Source: Pycnopodia helianthoides
Lineage: Eukaryota > Echinodermata > Asteroidea > Forcipulatida > Asteriidae
Reading direction: 5' to 3'
Assembly (NCBI GenBank): GCA_032158295.1
Contig: CM063243.1
Coordinates: 15,351,635-15,415,634, forward strand
Length of the DNA: 64,000 bases
Below, piece by piece: positions 62,468-64,000 of this stretch. The notes beneath the pieces were generated by a model. That model worked only from the letters and a program-made list of their open reading frames with translations. It made no database searches and had not been told where the DNA came from. The first letter of the stretch is position 1. The number at the start of each line of letters is the position of its first letter. Both the position numbers and the translations under genes were made by a program.

Positions 62468-64000
62468 CTGTCACACATCAACAAAAAAGAGAAGAATATA
62501 AATAGCAACTTTTATTTAAGCTCTTCTGTGCCATACAGGCTCCCCAGACCAACTTCATAACGATGTTTAATTTTTACAAACTGTTGGCCTCACAACTAGA
62601 GAAATTTTGTATAGGCATTGTGTATTTTATAAGTGTATTTCGTAAATATAATAAAAGCTTGGTAACTCATGATTAATTTTTTCATATGACACCCTCATGT
62701 GCTAGCCAAAATAACCAATACATTGTCATGCATTTCATCTTGCTTATAGTAAACAGCACTGTTTGGAAGGTGCACTCGAGAGAAAGCATTTGATTTTGGG
62801 TTTGAACTAAGAAGTTGTTTACAGGCAATGGCTTGTTAGTAAAGCACAATGTACCCAGTCAGTTTCCCTTGTGGTTTACTATTTGATAAACACAATGTAC
62901 ATGTACATGAACCTGTGATGTGTTGGTACTGTATGCAGACAACACTTGAATTTGAAAACACTTCAATTTCCAGTAATGATAAGTAATTTCTCTTAAGGTC
63001 ACAATCTAGTGTCTAATGTCCTTGTCCTGATCAAATGATTGTCATCAGAAAAGGTCATAAAAAGCTGAAAATTTCTTAAATATAGATTCTATTTGATAAT
63101 TTTTATCAATATACAGTTTTAACTTAATACTTTTTCCCCTTGCACAAAAGAGGAACAAAATTCAGGGTTAATAATTGAATATTGATACCTGTATAAAATT
63201 CATGCTCAATGAATTGCTGATATTGCCCTATTGTTTTTTGTTGCAATATGAAAAAAGAAATGATGGAAAGTATTTTATTTTATTTTATTTATTTTTTTAT
63301 AGTTGGGAATATTTTTGATACTATTTACAGATGTACATGCATGTATCCCTTTGTATTAAGCATGGGAGAGATTCTAGTGTAATATGGCCGATTATTGACC
63401 TAAAAGTTCATCAAATTCACCGGCCACAAATACCACATTTTATCAGAAGAGAAAAAAAGAAACCTCGGTGTGTTTTATAAGAAAGTCTGTCGTCTGTGCT
63501 TGGTTATGAAAAAAATATTACGTAAATTTATCCTGAATTTGTTTCTAAATTCCCGGTAGTAGGTGGTTTAAGTGTACAACATTTGTAGCTCTACTAAAAA
63601 TGAAAAGCACGACAAAATAAAACATTACAAGAAAAAAAAAAGACATGGAAAATAAGCAAGATAAATGATCTGGTTTTGTTGACTACATGTAGTTCACTGG
63701 TGACGAGTTCTATAAACCATAGAGCACACTCCGTGCTTTCACTTAAGATAAGCTTTCGAGTTCTATATTACTCATTCAACCCGTTGGAGTGCCAGCTTGA
63801 AAGATAATCCTTCAAACTTTTCTCAGGAATACATCGCTACATCGATAATACATGACTTTCCATGATAGTGCAGCATACCGGCATTGTTGTAAAGTCCAAC
63901 ACGTTTCTATCATACAATTACAAGTGTGGGAGCTCCACAGTGTATTCCTGAGAAAAGTTTGCACTATCGTATTCCGACTCCAATTCTTCTGGTGGAACAC
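62468..64000 (-). other. Intron, incomplete, 5' side of window
   Basis: I searched for PH-domain exons and saw none. AT-rich at 63080-63310. An inverted repeat lies at 63813-63961. Confidence 0.6.
63813..63961. mobile_element. 149-bp element with perfect 21-bp inverted ends
   Basis: CAAACTTTTCTCAGGAATAC(A) at 63813-63833 and TGTATTCCTGAGAAAAGTTT(G) at 63941-63961 match exactly. No coding frame; MITE-like. Confidence 0.8.

Larger units (their letters stand above)
57858..61131 (-). other. Intron, 3.3 kb
   Basis: MITE 58603-58751 and SINE 60705-61095. 58800-60700 shows nothing I can name. Confidence 0.65.
61186..62387 (-). other. Intron with local duplication
   Basis: 61170-61430 and 61805-62070 are duplicate blocks; 61450-61690 between them is a copy of the 43995 repeat. 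An A-run sits at 62140-62152. Confidence 0.7.

Noticed and set aside
1..64000. CRISPR array, phage or bacterial defence system
   Set aside because: No spaced direct repeats of that type and no prokaryotic genes; intron-exon structure and SINEs show an animal genome.

Overview
This is AT-rich genomic DNA from an animal. It has no operons, but many short exons with GT-AG borders, Pol III-type SINEs and dozens of short inverted-repeat transposons. The host is most likely an echinoderm, perhaps a sea star. That guess rests on the exon similarity and on my recollection that the ~360-390 bp TIR repeats resemble asteroid repeats; it is not proven by the sequence.

One gene fills the window on the minus strand: a phospholipase C beta of the PLCB1/2/3 class. 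I placed 40 coding exons between 62467 (5') and 355 (3'), and their reading phases chain together with one exception. The first exons (PH domain) lie beyond 64000 and the last C-terminal exon or exons lie below position 1. In transcript order: EF-hand region and start of the X domain (62467-49011), rest of the X catalytic half (48013-44793), X-Y linker (44792-16327), Y half (15549-12204), C2 domain (11637-about 9543), a low-complexity linker (9192-7947) and the PLCbeta-specific C-terminal coiled coil (4621-355). All the catalytic residues known from PLC enzymes are encoded. The Gq/11-coupled enzyme cleaves PIP2 to IP3 and diacylglycerol.

The striking part is the X-Y linker, the autoinhibitory segment of PLC enzymes. 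Here it is split over about 28 kb into twelve small exons (36-132 nt). Every one has a length divisible by three and phase 1 at both ends, so each could be skipped or included independently without breaking the frame. Most are basic and Ser-rich with an Arg/Lys-Arg/Lys-x-Ser type kinase site followed by an acidic Gly-Glu end, and one neighbouring pair still shows matching intron sequence. This looks like a tandem-duplicated cassette array that could give one PLCbeta gene a large set of linker isoforms. A thirteenth candidate (44597-44632) would introduce a stop codon and may be a poison exon.

The X-domain exon at 49011-49156 is one base short of an open frame (assembly error, allele or real lesion). 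The remaining intronic DNA holds SINEs, two LINE 3' ends, about twenty short inverted-repeat elements or their copies, an 11-bp tandem array that reads as DR5 nuclear-receptor half-sites, and a local duplication that copied the edge of an exon.
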